Counted from the stretch's first letter, positions 21,425 to 29,585 are shown. The stretch is DNA of 64,000 bases from Dyella sedimenti (GCF_022760995.1 NZ_JAKWJO010000001.1:806001-870000); one strand, 5' to 3'. Notes: generated by a model from the letters alone, not told the origin. Numbers and translations: made by a program.

Positions 21425-21520
21425 GGCCATCCACGTGGCGCCTCGACGGAACACCGTGGATGGCCATTGCAGGCATGCAATGAGTAGCGCGGATCGTGTG
21501 AGCGGCAACTCACGCGATCC
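21425..21520 (+). other. Cluster of hairpins upstream of a 58-aa ORF
   Basis: Three inverted repeats follow each other: GGCCATCCACG/CGTGGATGGCC (21425-21465), ATTGCA/TGCAAT (21466-21481) and GCGGATCG.GTGAG/CTCAC.CGATCCGC (21487-21520, one mismatch, 6-base loop). The last ends about 20 bp before the Shine-Dalgarno of the 58-aa ORF. The arrangement suggests a structured 5' leader or a small RNA; no known riboswitch was recognised. Confidence 0.5.
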
Positions 21521-21554
21521 GCTGGCCATTACCAACTAGACCAAGGAGTTGATC

Positions 21555-21731
21555 ATGGCTGCGCCGGATCATACGGCACTTGCACGCTTGTCGGTTCCCG
21601 CCGACGACACCTTCGCCCTTTCTCCCCGCCGCGTTTTCCCATTCCTGCACACGTGGGGTGAGCTACGGCTACACGGCATTTCCCTGTCGCCTGCCATGGT
21701 GGCGACGGCGATCCGTGGCTCCCGGGCCTGA
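21555..21731 (+). CDS. Unrecognised small protein, 58 aa
   Basis: No family was recognised. The start is supported by an AAGGAG Shine-Dalgarno seven bases before the ATG. The product MAAPDHTALARLSVPADD... has a weakly hydrophobic centre (RRVFPFLHTWGELRLHG) and ends ISLSPAMVATAIRGSRA; it has no Cys and no obvious signal peptide. A structured leader precedes it and an intrinsic terminator follows at 21769-21803, so it looks like a self-contained transcription unit. It could be a real small protein, or the structured RNA could be the functional product. An orphan HigA lies next downstream. Confidence 0.5.
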   Translation: MAAPDHTALARLSVPADDTFALSPRRVFPFLHTWGELRLHGISLSPAMVATAIRGSRA

Positions 21732-21768
21732 GCCCGGAGCGGCATACCAAGTCCTGTGATCCTTTCCG

Positions 21769-21803
21769 CGGCGTGCCGCACCCATGGCGAGGCACGCCGT
21801 TTT
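21769..21803 (+). terminator. Intrinsic terminator after the 58-aa ORF
   Basis: CGGCGTGCC / GGCACGCCG form a perfect 9-bp stem around a 13-base loop, followed by TTTT. It is 38 bp after the small ORF and 76 bp before higA. Confidence 0.75.
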
Positions 21804-21878
21804 CGGAAGGACCTGCATGGCATGTGGCGATTCCCGCCGGCCCACCGCGAGCCGGGCGGATCAACGGCGAGTGGCATC

Positions 21879-22172
21879 ATGACGAAGCGTCCAGCTCTTC
21901 ATCCAGGCATTGTCCTGCTCCATAGATATCTGAAACCCCAACGCATCAGTCTGAGTGCCCTTGCACGGGCGACGGGCATTCCCTCACGGCACTATGGGGC
22001 GATCGTGAAGGGGCGGCGTCCCATCACACAGGACGTCGCCGTGCGGCTGGCGGCCTACCTGGACGTGCCGGCGATCTTCTGGATGAGGATGCAGAAGCAC
22101 TACGACGAGTGGCAGGAGTACAAGGCCCTGCTGCGCGAGGGCGGCGTGGATATCGACGCGCCCCGCAAGTGA
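21879..22172 (+). CDS. higA: HigA-family antitoxin-like XRE regulator, 97 aa, no HigB partner
   Basis: The protein follows the HigA antidote pattern: HPGIVLLHRYLKPQRISLSALARATGIPSRHYGAIVKGRRPITQDVAVRLAAYLDVPAIFWMRMQKHYDEW, i.e. helix-turn-helix with the terminal signature FWxxxQxxYDxW. In complete systems the HigB/RelE-like toxin gene is directly upstream. Here the preceding 75 bp do not encode one, and a terminator stands there instead. The start at 21879 (MTKRPALHPG) is chosen because the family begins at this motif; only a weak GGCGAG precedes it. A MITE-like element begins 12 bp after the stop, so the locus may be rearranged. Confidence 0.85.
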   Translation: MTKRPALHPGIVLLHRYLKPQRISLSALARATGIPSRHYGAIVKGRRPITQDVAVRLAAYLDVPAIFWMRMQKHYDEWQEYKALLREGGVDIDAPRK

Positions 22173-22179
22173 ACAGGCG

Positions 22180-22442
22180 CTAAGAGCCTGTTCAACATCT
22201 CGGTGTCATCCCAGCAACCCCTCCCCGCCGATGCCCATCGGTCCCCTCTGTGGGAGCGCACCCTGTGCGCGACCTCCTTTTGCCTCGGTCTGCATGGTTC
22301 GTCATCCTGGCCCTTGCCCCCTTTGGCGGGGTGCGCCGGGACGACGAGCCATGAGGCGAAAGGCGTCGCGCACAGGGTGCGCTCCCACAAGGCTGCGTGC
22401 AGGGGGGAGGAGGGCCTACCAAGATTTTGAACAGTCGCTAAG
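22180..22442. mobile_element. MITE-like element 2 with nested REP pair, between CTAAG direct repeats
   Basis: The 253-bp body (22185-22437) starts AGCCTGTTCAACATCT and ends in the inverse of CGACTGTTCAAAATCT. CTAAG stands on each side (22180-22184 and 22438-22442). Inside, a forward REP (22250-22273) and a reverse REP (22365-22388) are continued inward by imperfect arms (CCTTTTGCCTC... / ...GAGGCGAAAGG, with GTTCGTCATCC / GGGACGACGAGC), so almost the whole element is a nested palindrome. It encodes no protein. The right CTAAG contains the TAG stop codon of the minus-strand gene at 22438. It occupies nearly all of the gap between higA and that gene. Confidence 0.6.
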
Positions 22443-23238
22443 GCTTGATGAACTTCAGCGTCATGCGGTCCGACTCGCCGATGGCCTTCATCTTCGCGTG
22501 CTCCTCCTCGGGGCCGGCGAGGTCGGGCGGCAGGCGGTGCACGTTGATGTCTTCCGGGTCGTTGGGGTTGGCGTTGACCTGCGAGACGTCGGCCAGGCGG
22601 AAGCCGGCCTTGATCGCCTGCGCGATCATGTAGTCCTCGGGGATGCGGTGCAGCGCGCCGGCGGTGACGCGCGCATCGGCGAATGGCCTGGCGCGGTGTT
22701 CCTCGATGCCCAGGATGCCGCCGGGCTTGAGTACCTCGAACGCGGCCTTGAACACGGCGTCCAGTGTCTCCGGGCTGTCGATCAGCCAGTCATGGGTATT
22801 GCGGAAGGTGAGCACCATGTCCGCCGAGCCGGGCGTTCCCAGGTCCACCTGGCCGGGCGGCACGAACGGGATCACCTTGCTGATATGGCCGAATACCTCG
22901 GGTTGGGCCTTGAGCTTGGCGTTGAACTTGTCGGCCTTGGGCGGCGCCGCTTCGATCAGCTGGCCGTGCGCGGCCAGGTAGGGCGCCAGGATCTCGGTGT
23001 ACCAGCCGCCGCCCGGCGACAGCTCGATCACCGTCATGCCCGGTTGGATGCCGAAGAACTGCAGGGTTTCCACCGGGTGCCGGTAGACGTCGCGGGCCTT
23101 GTTGGCCGCCGGGCGCCAGCTGCCGGCGACGGCCTGCTGCAGGGTGATGTCCTTGGCGGGCGGCACGGTGCCGGTGGCCTGGGCGATGGGGATGGACAGT
23201 GACAACACACAGAGCAGGATGGTGATGCGCCGCAGCAT
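22438..23238 (-). CDS. Exported class I methyltransferase-like protein, copy 1, 266 aa
   Basis: A clear signal peptide (MLRRITILLCVLSLSIPIAQA, cut after about residue 21) precedes a Rossmann-like SAM-methyltransferase domain. Motif I is seen as VIELSPGGGWYTEILAPYL (about 70-88), a later strand as DMVLTFRNTHDW and FEVLKPGGILGIEEHR. It belongs to the COG4798-like predicted methyltransferases. Export is puzzling because SAM is cytoplasmic, so it may bind another ligand or act in a different chemistry. A paralogue with the same layout is at 33293-34060. Its stop codon lies in the target-site repeat of a MITE-like element. Confidence 0.85.
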   Translation of the reverse strand: MLRRITILLCVLSLSIPIAQATGTVPPAKDITLQQAVAGSWRPAANKARDVYRHPVETLQFFGIQPGMTVIELSPGGGWYTEILAPYLAAHGQLIEAAPPKADKFNAKLKAQPEVFGHISKVIPFVPPGQVDLGTPGSADMVLTFRNTHDWLIDSPETLDAVFKAAFEVLKPGGILGIEEHRARPFADARVTAGALHRIPEDYMIAQAIKAGFRLADVSQVNANPNDPEDINVHRLPPDLAGPEEEHAKMKAIGESDRMTLKFIKP

Positions 23239-23408
23239 GGTCCGGCCCTCCTGGTGGCGTCGGCCAAGGGTACGCCGCCGGGGAAAGCGGAATGTGAAGT
23301 GCGGGGAGGAGGGCCGGTCGATCCGGCCTCGCCTCGTTCGACGTCCTGATGGAAGGCGTCGCGTGGATGCGCGTGGCGTCCCATGCCATCGATACAGGAG
23401 CAGGACCC

Positions 23409-23819
23409 ATGCGCTTTATCCCGTACCTCAATTTCGACGGTGATTGCCGGGAGGCGTTCGACTTCTATGCCGCGGCGTTCAACGGCAAGCTCACCGCGCG
23501 CATGAGCTTCGGTGAATCGCCCATGGCTGGGGAGATGCCGCCGGAAACCCACGGGCGCGTGATGCACTCGCAACTGGAAACACCCAGCGGCATCCTGATG
23601 GGCGCCGATGGCCCGCCAGGCTCCAGCACGCGTGGCGGCGTGGTGAACGTGGACGTGGGCACGCCGGCGGAGGCCGAGCGCGTGTTCCATGCGCTGTCCG
23701 AGGGCGGCAGCGTGCAGATGCCGCTGGGCGAGACCTTCTGGGCGCACCGCTTCGGCCTGCTGACCGATCGCTACGGCAAGGGCTGGATGGTCAACTGCCT
23801 GAAGATGCCCGGCGAATGA
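23409..23819 (+). CDS. VOC-family (PhnB/glyoxalase-like) protein, 136 aa
   Basis: The protein starts RFIPYLNFDGDCREAFDFYAAAFNGKL and contains GVVNVDVGTPAEAERVFHALSEGG and FWAHRFGLLTDRYGKGWMVN, the signature pattern of PhnB-like VOC proteins (two beta-alpha-beta-beta-beta modules). This type is usually an uncharacterised metal-binding enzyme or a resistance-like protein; no substrate can be named. The start is the ATG at 23409, just after CAGGACCC. The next gene (DUF899) is convergent, 22 bp away. Confidence 0.9.
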   Translation: MRFIPYLNFDGDCREAFDFYAAAFNGKLTARMSFGESPMAGEMPPETHGRVMHSQLETPSGILMGADGPPGSSTRGGVVNVDVGTPAEAERVFHALSEGGSVQMPLGETFWAHRFGLLTDRYGKGWMVNCLKMPGE

Positions 23820-23841
23820 CGCCGGGCATGGGCGGCGGATG

Positions 23842-24552
23842 TCAGTCCGCGTAGTCCAGCTTCGGATACCAGTCGGTGCCGCGTCCTTCCGGTACGCAGT
23901 CGAGCACGGTCCAGATCGGCATCAGGTCCGGCGCGCCGCGCGGGTCCTGGCCGGGATCGGCGGTGGCCCCCTCCATCTCGCCGGCCCAGAACAGGCGCAT
24001 GCGGCCGTCGCGGCGGGTGAATACGTTGAAGGCGGGCTCGTCGCCGCCGTTGTCGCCGATGGCGCGGTAGTCGCGGCTGAAATGCCCGTCGAGGTCGGAG
24101 TACAGCTTGAGGTGGCGCCAGCCGCGCTCGCGCTTGAAGGTCAGCAACCGCTCGATCGGCGAACGGGCGATGATGGCCAGCGCCACGCGCTGCCCGATGT
24201 CGCGGGCCTCGCCGTCCCAGGCGCTCAGCAGCGAGGTGCACATTGGGCAGGGCCGCTCGCGCTGCGGGCCGAACATGTAGCTATAGGTCACCAGGGTCGG
24301 CTTGTCGCCGAACAGGCCGGCGAGGTCGGTGGGACCGTCCTCGCCCATGAAGCGGTAGTCGCCCACCACTTCCGGCCCCGGCGGCAGGGCGCGGCGCTGC
24401 TCGGCCACGCGCTCGATGTGGCGGCGCAGTTCGATCTCCTCGGCCAGCAGGGCATCGCGGGCGCGGCGGTAGTCCTCGCTTTCGCGGGGAAAGCGCACGC
24501 CATTGCGCCGTACCAGTTCGGCGGCGGGGACGAGCGGGGAAGCGTGTGTCAT
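23842..24552 (-). CDS. DUF899 thioredoxin-like protein, 236 aa
   Basis: The family hallmark is visible: YSYMFGPQRERPCPMCTSLLSAWDG with a CPMC motif, then LLTFKRERGWRHLKLYSDLDGHFSRDY and a C-terminal WTVLDCVPEGRGTDWYPKLDY. DUF899 proteins have a thioredoxin-like fold and are often found with VOC/PhnB-like proteins such as the one next door, but their function is unknown. The start at 24552 (MTHASPL) is where the family begins; a longer frame upstream has no recognisable sequence. Confidence 0.9.
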   Translation of the reverse strand: MTHASPLVPAAELVRRNGVRFPRESEDYRRARDALLAEEIELRRHIERVAEQRRALPPGPEVVGDYRFMGEDGPTDLAGLFGDKPTLVTYSYMFGPQRERPCPMCTSLLSAWDGEARDIGQRVALAIIARSPIERLLTFKRERGWRHLKLYSDLDGHFSRDYRAIGDNGGDEPAFNVFTRRDGRMRLFWAGEMEGATADPGQDPRGAPDLMPIWTVLDCVPEGRGTDWYPKLDYAD

Positions 24553-24664
24553 GTCGATGGCCTCGGCGGTGGAGGGGCGGGGTGCCTCGCCTGTGGCGGC
24601 GAGGCGGTCCTTACCATCGACGACGGACGGAGGCGAAGAAAATCGACATGCCCCCGCGCGGCGT

Positions 24665-25285
24665 TCAGGCAGCCAGCTGCGAGGGCGGCTCGGGATCGGT
24701 CGCGGCGTTGATGGTCTCGCACATCCGTTGAGCCAGTTCGGCATAGTTGTCCGCGCGCGGTACGCGCATGCGCTTGGGTGCCTCCGCCAGCAGGTCGATG
24801 TGCTGGCGCGTCGCCTCGTGGGTGACGATGGCGAACAGGCAGGCGCGAGGGGCGTCCAGGAACACGCGCATCTCCACCCGCAGGGTGGCGGGCAGCACGG
24901 ACGGGTCGAGCGGCCGGACCAGGATGGACAGCGAACGGTTGCCCTTGCGGCGCAGCAGGCGCAGGCATTCCTCCAGCTCGATCACCATCTCATGGCCGCG
25001 TGGCACGCGCAGCGTCTCGCGCAGGATCGGCTCCATCTGCGCCACCACCTTGCGCACCTCGTTCTCGATGCGGCCCAGGAAGCCCACGCGCAGGTCGTGG
25101 CGCGAGTAGCGCACGGGCATGGTGGAGACCTGTACGTCGTTCTTGCGCACCAGGGTGGAGTGGTTGACGCGGACGAAGCTCAGCCCCGCGGCTTCGTAGC
25201 TCTGCCTGGCATTGGGGCCGCTGATGCCGGCGAAGGCGGCCCAGGCGGCTTTGAGATAGGCGAGGTTCGGCGCCGTGTGCAGCAT
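24665..25285 (-). CDS. Uncharacterised protein, 206 aa
   Basis: Not recognised. The protein is soluble and basic, starts MLHTAPNLAYLKAAWAAFAG, and contains MPVRYSRHDLRVGFLGRIENEV, IELEECLRLLRRKGNRSLSI and LFAIVTHEATRQHIDLLAEAPKRMR. It has no signal peptide or membrane helix. It is divergent from the phosphoesterase gene across 165 bp, so the two may share a regulatory region. Codon use is like the neighbours, with strong GC in third positions, which supports it as a real gene although a larger antisense frame overlaps it. Confidence 0.65.
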   Translation of the reverse strand: MLHTAPNLAYLKAAWAAFAGISGPNARQSYEAAGLSFVRVNHSTLVRKNDVQVSTMPVRYSRHDLRVGFLGRIENEVRKVVAQMEPILRETLRVPRGHEMVIELEECLRLLRRKGNRSLSILVRPLDPSVLPATLRVEMRVFLDAPRACLFAIVTHEATRQHIDLLAEAPKRMRVPRADNYAELAQRMCETINAATDPEPPSQLAA

Positions 25286-25450
25286 AGGTGTCCCGAGGAT
25301 CGGGCACGCCGCCGGCGCGCCCGGAAGAAGGCATGCCCGGGTTATCGGCGCCGGCGCGCGGAACTTCAGTATGCCCCGGGCCGGTTCATCCCTCGGACAT
25401 GCGCGCCTGCTCCAATGGCCGGGCGACCGACAGGAAGGAGGCGAGCAGCC

Positions 25451-26893
25451 ATGTCCACCGCGGTGCCATCCAACGGCCTGGCAGCCGTCGAGCACATCGT
25501 CGTGCTGATGCTGGAGAACCGTTCGTTCGACCATATGCTGGGCTTTCTCTATGCCGATGCCGGCAATGTCTCGCCCAGCGGCCAGCCCTTCGAGGGGCTG
25601 ACCGGCCAGGAATCCAACCCGGGCGATGCCGGCGGGGCGCCGGTCGGCGTGTTCAGGATCGCGCCGGATACCGCCAGCACCTATTTCATGCCGGGCGCGG
25701 ATCCGGGCGAGGGCTACAAGGCCACCAACTCGCAGTTGTTCGGCAGCACCACGGCACCCAGCCCGCCGCTGGCGACCAACCAGGGCTTCGTGGGCGACTT
25801 CGTCTATACGCTGGGCTGGGAGACCAAGGAAAAATGGTCGATCCTGCCCGGCACCGTCGCCGGCGACATCATGGGCATGCATACGCCCCAGACGCTGCCG
25901 GTGCTGTCCGCGCTGGCGCGAGGATTCGCCGTGTGCGATCACTGGTACGGCTCGGTGCCCACCGAGACGCTGCCCAACCGCGCGTTCATGCATGCGGCCA
26001 CATCGCAAGGCCACATGGACGACAATACCAAGTCGTTCACCGCGCCGACCATCTACGCGGCGTTGAGCCAGCACGGCGTGTCGTGGCGAGTACACGGCTA
26101 CGACGCGGATCCGCTCACACGCATGACCTTCACCGACCTGGTCGGCGCGCCCGACGCCAACTTCGGCCGCTTCGCCGATTTCCAGGCCGCGGCCGCCGCC
26201 GGCACGCTGCCGGCCTATACCTTCCTGGAGCCGAGCTGGGGATCCAGTGGCAACAGCCAGCATCCCAACTACGACGTGGCGCTGGGCGAGCAGATGATCC
26301 ACGACGTCTACTACGCGCTGCGCAATGGCCCGGCGTGGAACCGGACGCTGCTCGTCATCACCTACGACGAGCACGGCGGCTGCTACGACCACGTGCCGCC
26401 GCCCTCCGGCGCGGTGCCGCCGGATGCCGCGGCGGGGGAGTACGGCTTCGACTTCACGCGCTTCGGGCCGCGCGTGCCCACCGTGCTGGTCTCGCCGCTG
26501 ATCCCCGCCGGCACGGTGCTGCGGGTACCCGAAGGCGGCATGCCGTTCGACCACACCTCGATCCTGCGCACGGTGCAGCAGCGCTGGAACGTGCCCGCGC
26601 TGACCGCGCGCGATGCGGCGGCCATGGACGTGGGCGCGGTGCTGAGCCTGGCCAGCCCGCGCACCGACGATCCGCTGGCCGGCGTGACGGTACCCGTGTC
26701 CCAGGGCAGCAATCCGGCGGCGGGAAAGCCCTCGCACCTGCTTGAGGTGTATGCCGAACTGGCATCGCGCCTGCCCGTGCCGGATGCGCAGGGCGGTACG
26801 CACCATGCGATGCCGGCGCTCGCCACGGAAGCGGACTGCCTGCGCTACATCGACGAGCGGCTGGCCGCCTGGAAGGCGGCGCGGACGGCCTAG
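25451..26893 (+). CDS. Phosphoesterase / phospholipase C-like protein (alkaline phosphatase superfamily), 480 aa
   Basis: The metal-site motifs of the PLC/AcpA phosphoesterase family are present: EHIVVLMLENRSFDHMLGFL near the N-terminus, then YGSVPTETLPNRAF, WNRTLLVITYDEHGGCYDHVPPP and MPFDHTSILRTVQQRW. Secreted PLC members carry a Tat signal; here the protein starts directly with MSTAVPSNGLAAVEH, so it seems to lack a classical export signal. A strong GGAAGGAGG precedes the ATG. Likely substrates are phospholipids or other phosphate esters; it may be a cytoplasmic or non-classically exported enzyme. Confidence 0.88.
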   Translation: MSTAVPSNGLAAVEHIVVLMLENRSFDHMLGFLYADAGNVSPSGQPFEGLTGQESNPGDAGGAPVGVFRIAPDTASTYFMPGADPGEGYKATNSQLFGSTTAPSPPLATNQGFVGDFVYTLGWETKEKWSILPGTVAGDIMGMHTPQTLPVLSALARGFAVCDHWYGSVPTETLPNRAFMHAATSQGHMDDNTKSFTAPTIYAALSQHGVSWRVHGYDADPLTRMTFTDLVGAPDANFGRFADFQAAAAAGTLPAYTFLEPSWGSSGNSQHPNYDVALGEQMIHDVYYALRNGPAWNRTLLVITYDEHGGCYDHVPPPSGAVPPDAAAGEYGFDFTRFGPRVPTVLVSPLIPAGTVLRVPEGGMPFDHTSILRTVQQRWNVPALTARDAAAMDVGAVLSLASPRTDDPLAGVTVPVSQGSNPAAGKPSHLLEVYAELASRLPVPDAQGGTHHAMPALATEADCLRYIDERLAAWKAARTA

Positions 26894-27016
26894 CGCACCG
26901 GCCGTCCAGACGGCCGGAAACTCTTGCGATACGGTGACGTGACCTTTGTCCTAGCCCGGCAGGGCCGTGCGCTTGCTATAACTGCCTGGTACGTCCACTC
27001 CGGGGAGAGACACGGC

Positions 27017-29320
27017 ATGACTCGAATCACCATGCGGCCCTTGCTGGCCGCCTGCCTACTCGTGGGCATGGGTAGCGCGCTGGCCACTGACGGTGCCGGC
27101 CAACCCGGCGGCATGCTCGGCTTCACCGCCGCCGGCGCGGCGGCGCAGCAGGACCTGGAGCAGCGCTTCGACGCTCTGCTGGATCCCGCCGAGCAGCGCG
27201 AATGGCTCAAGCAGATGGCCGCCGGGCCCAACCAGGTCGGCTCGCCGCACGACAAGGCGAATGCCGAGTTCATGCTGGCGAAGTTCAAGGCGTGGGGCTG
27301 GGACGCGCATATCGAGACCTTCAGCGTGCTCTATCCCACCCCGAAGAAAGTGGCGCTGGAGCTGCAGGGGCCGCATCCCTATACCGCCCGGCTGCGCGAG
27401 CCGGACGTGCCGGGCGACAGCACGCCGGCCACGCAGCCGGGCGTGCTGCCGCCGTACAACGTGTACGGCGGCGACGGCGACGTCACCGCGCCGCTGGTCT
27501 ACGCCAACTACGGCATGCCGGACGACTACAAGGAACTGGAGCGCCGCGGCATCGACGTGCGCGGCAAGATCGTCATCACGCGCTACGGCGGCGGCTGGCG
27601 CGGCCTCAAGCCCAAGCTCGCGCAGCAGCACGGCGCGGTGGGCTGCCTGATCTATTCCGACCCGCACGACGACGGCTACGCCGCGGGCGACGCCTACCCA
27701 CAGGGCGGCTGGCGCCCGGCCGACGGCGTGCAGCGCGGTTCGGTGGCCGACATGCAGCAATACCCCGGCGATCCGCTCACGCCCGGCATCGGCTCCACGC
27801 CGGGCGCCAAGCGGCTGGCGCTGAAAGACGCCAAGACCATTCTTTCCATTCCGGTATTGCCCATTTCTTACGCCGACGCCACGCCGCTGCTGGCGGCATT
27901 GACCGGCGACGTCGCGCCGGCCGGCTGGCGCGGCTCGCTGCCGTTGACCTACCACGTGGGTCCCAGCACGGCGTCGGTGCGCCTGGTCGTGCAGTCGGAC
28001 TGGAGCCAGAAGCCGGTGTACGACGTGATTGCCACCTTGAAGGGTTCCACCGAGCCCGACCAGTGGATCGTGCGCGGCAACCACCATGACGGCTGGGTGT
28101 TCGGCGCGTGGGACCCGCTCGCCGGCAATGTGGCGCTGCTGGCCGAGGCCAAGGCCATCGGCACGCTCTACCGGCAGGGCTGGCGTCCGCAGCGCACCTT
28201 GGTCTACGCCAGCTGGGACGGCGAGGAACCGGGCCTGCTCGGTTCCACCGAATGGGCCGAGACGCATGCCCGGGAGTTGCGGCAGAAAGCCGTGCTGTAC
28301 CTCAATTCCGACACCAACGGACGCGGCTTCCTCAATGCCGGCGGCAGCCATTCGCTGCAGCACCTGGTGAACCAGGTGGCGGCCGGCGTCACCGATCCGG
28401 AAACCAAGGCCAGCGTGCTCGACCGCATGCGTGCGCGGATGCTGGTCGCCGGCAGCGCGAAGGACGCCAAGCCGCAGGCCAAGGAAAACGCCGAACTGGC
28501 GGCCAAGGGCGGCGACGTGCCGATCGGCGCGCTGGGTTCGGGTTCCGACTACAGCGCCTTCCTCGAACACCTGGGCATCGCCTCGCTCGACCTCGGCTTC
28601 GACGGCGAGGACGACAACGGCGGCATTTACCACTCGGCATACGACACCTTCGACCACTACGTACGCTTCGGCGACCCGACCTTCCAGTACGGCGTGGCCT
28701 TGTCCAAGGTGGCCGGCCATATCGTGCTGCGCACGGTGGATGCCAGCGTGGTGCCGCTGCACTTCGGCGACTTCAGCGACACGCTGGGCCGCTACGTCGA
28801 GCAACTGCACAAGCTCACCGACAGCACGCGCAAGGACACCGAGCAGCAGCACCAGCTGATCGATGGGCGCGCCTATGCGCTGGTAGTCGATCCCACGCGT
28901 CCGGTCGGACCGCCGGCGCGCGATTCCGACGTGGCCGACATCCGGCTCGCGCCGCTGGACCAGGCGGCCGAGGCGCTCACGCAGAGCGCGCAGGCCTTCG
29001 AGGCGGCCTATGCGCAGCGCGCCGCCAGCGGCTTCGACCTGCCGCCCGAACGGCTGCGTGAAGTGAACGGCCTGATCGGCAGGATGGAGCAGTCGCTCAC
29101 CGACCGCGCCGGCCTGCCGGGCCGCCCCTGGTTCCAGCACATGATCTACGCCCCGGGCCTGCTCACCGGCTACGAGGTGAAGACCGTGCCGGGCGTGCGC
29201 GAGGCGCTGGAGGCCCGCCGCTGGGACGAGGCAAACCAGTACGCGAAGGCGACTGCCAAGGTGCTGGACGGCTATCGCGCGCAGCTGGACCGGATCACGG
29301 CGCTGCTGGAAAAGTCATAG
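27017..29320 (+). CDS. Exported M28 metallopeptidase with PA and transferrin-receptor-like dimerisation domains, 767 aa
   Basis: This is a glutamate carboxypeptidase II-like enzyme. The order is signal peptide (about 1-24, MTRITMRPLLAACLLVGMGSALA), protease-associated domain (about 120-340), M28 zinc domain (about 340-590) and C-terminal dimerisation domain. Zinc and catalytic residues are visible in RGNHHDGWVFGAWDP (about 353-367), WDGEEPGLLGSTEW (about 400-413) and YHSAYDTFDHY (about 536-546). It probably trims peptides in the periplasm or outside. The start at 27017 follows GGGGAGAG; an in-frame ATG upstream has no signal peptide. Confidence 0.92.
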   Translation: MTRITMRPLLAACLLVGMGSALATDGAGQPGGMLGFTAAGAAAQQDLEQRFDALLDPAEQREWLKQMAAGPNQVGSPHDKANAEFMLAKFKAWGWDAHIETFSVLYPTPKKVALELQGPHPYTARLREPDVPGDSTPATQPGVLPPYNVYGGDGDVTAPLVYANYGMPDDYKELERRGIDVRGKIVITRYGGGWRGLKPKLAQQHGAVGCLIYSDPHDDGYAAGDAYPQGGWRPADGVQRGSVADMQQYPGDPLTPGIGSTPGAKRLALKDAKTILSIPVLPISYADATPLLAALTGDVAPAGWRGSLPLTYHVGPSTASVRLVVQSDWSQKPVYDVIATLKGSTEPDQWIVRGNHHDGWVFGAWDPLAGNVALLAEAKAIGTLYRQGWRPQRTLVYASWDGEEPGLLGSTEWAETHARELRQKAVLYLNSDTNGRGFLNAGGSHSLQHLVNQVAAGVTDPETKASVLDRMRARMLVAGSAKDAKPQAKENAELAAKGGDVPIGALGSGSDYSAFLEHLGIASLDLGFDGEDDNGGIYHSAYDTFDHYVRFGDPTFQYGVALSKVAGHIVLRTVDASVVPLHFGDFSDTLGRYVEQLHKLTDSTRKDTEQQHQLIDGRAYALVVDPTRPVGPPARDSDVADIRLAPLDQAAEALTQSAQAFEAAYAQRAASGFDLPPERLREVNGLIGRMEQSLTDRAGLPGRPWFQHMIYAPGLLTGYEVKTVPGVREALEARRWDEANQYAKATAKVLDGYRAQLDRITALLEKS

Positions 29321-29409
29321 GGAGGCGATGCGTACCGAAGGGTCGTGTTTTGCTTTTCCTGGACTCCTACGGTTCCCGGCTGAGACTGGATGCTAATCAG
29401 CCCTCCCTT

Positions 29410-29585
29410 GTAGGAGCGCACCCTGTGCGCGACCTCCTTCCGCCTCGGTCTGCCTTGCTCGTCACCCCGGCGCAGGCCGGGGTCCAGCGCCTCGGTATCT
29501 GGTTGTCGCGCTATCGCCAGGTTGCCGCCTACGATCGAAGGGAGTCCCCGTGGGACGCGGCGGGCGTTTCAATCGCCTGCCGGCG
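29410..29585 (+). repeat. Composite dispersed repeat with REP head (copy A)
   Basis: A GTAG-headed REP (29410-29433) is followed by CCTCCTTCCGCCTCGGTCTG, a TCACCCCGGCG arm and a block with TTGTCGCGCTATCGCCAGGT, GTTGCCGCCTACGATCGAAG and CCCCGTGGGACGCGGCGGGC. The same order occurs inverted at 51755-51938. This lies in a 585-bp gap (29321-29905); the rest of the gap has no convincing gene and contains a hairpin near 29866-29900. Confidence 0.7.

Noticed and set aside
21756..21878. HigB toxin in the 5' part of the higA frame
   Set aside because: The sequence MILSAACRTHGEARRF... contains the terminator stem and has no RelE/HigB motif.
26000..26806. Upstream extension of the 206-aa minus-strand gene to 26806
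   Set aside because: It would run antisense through the phosphoesterase, which has clear motifs; the last 206 codons alone have normal composition.
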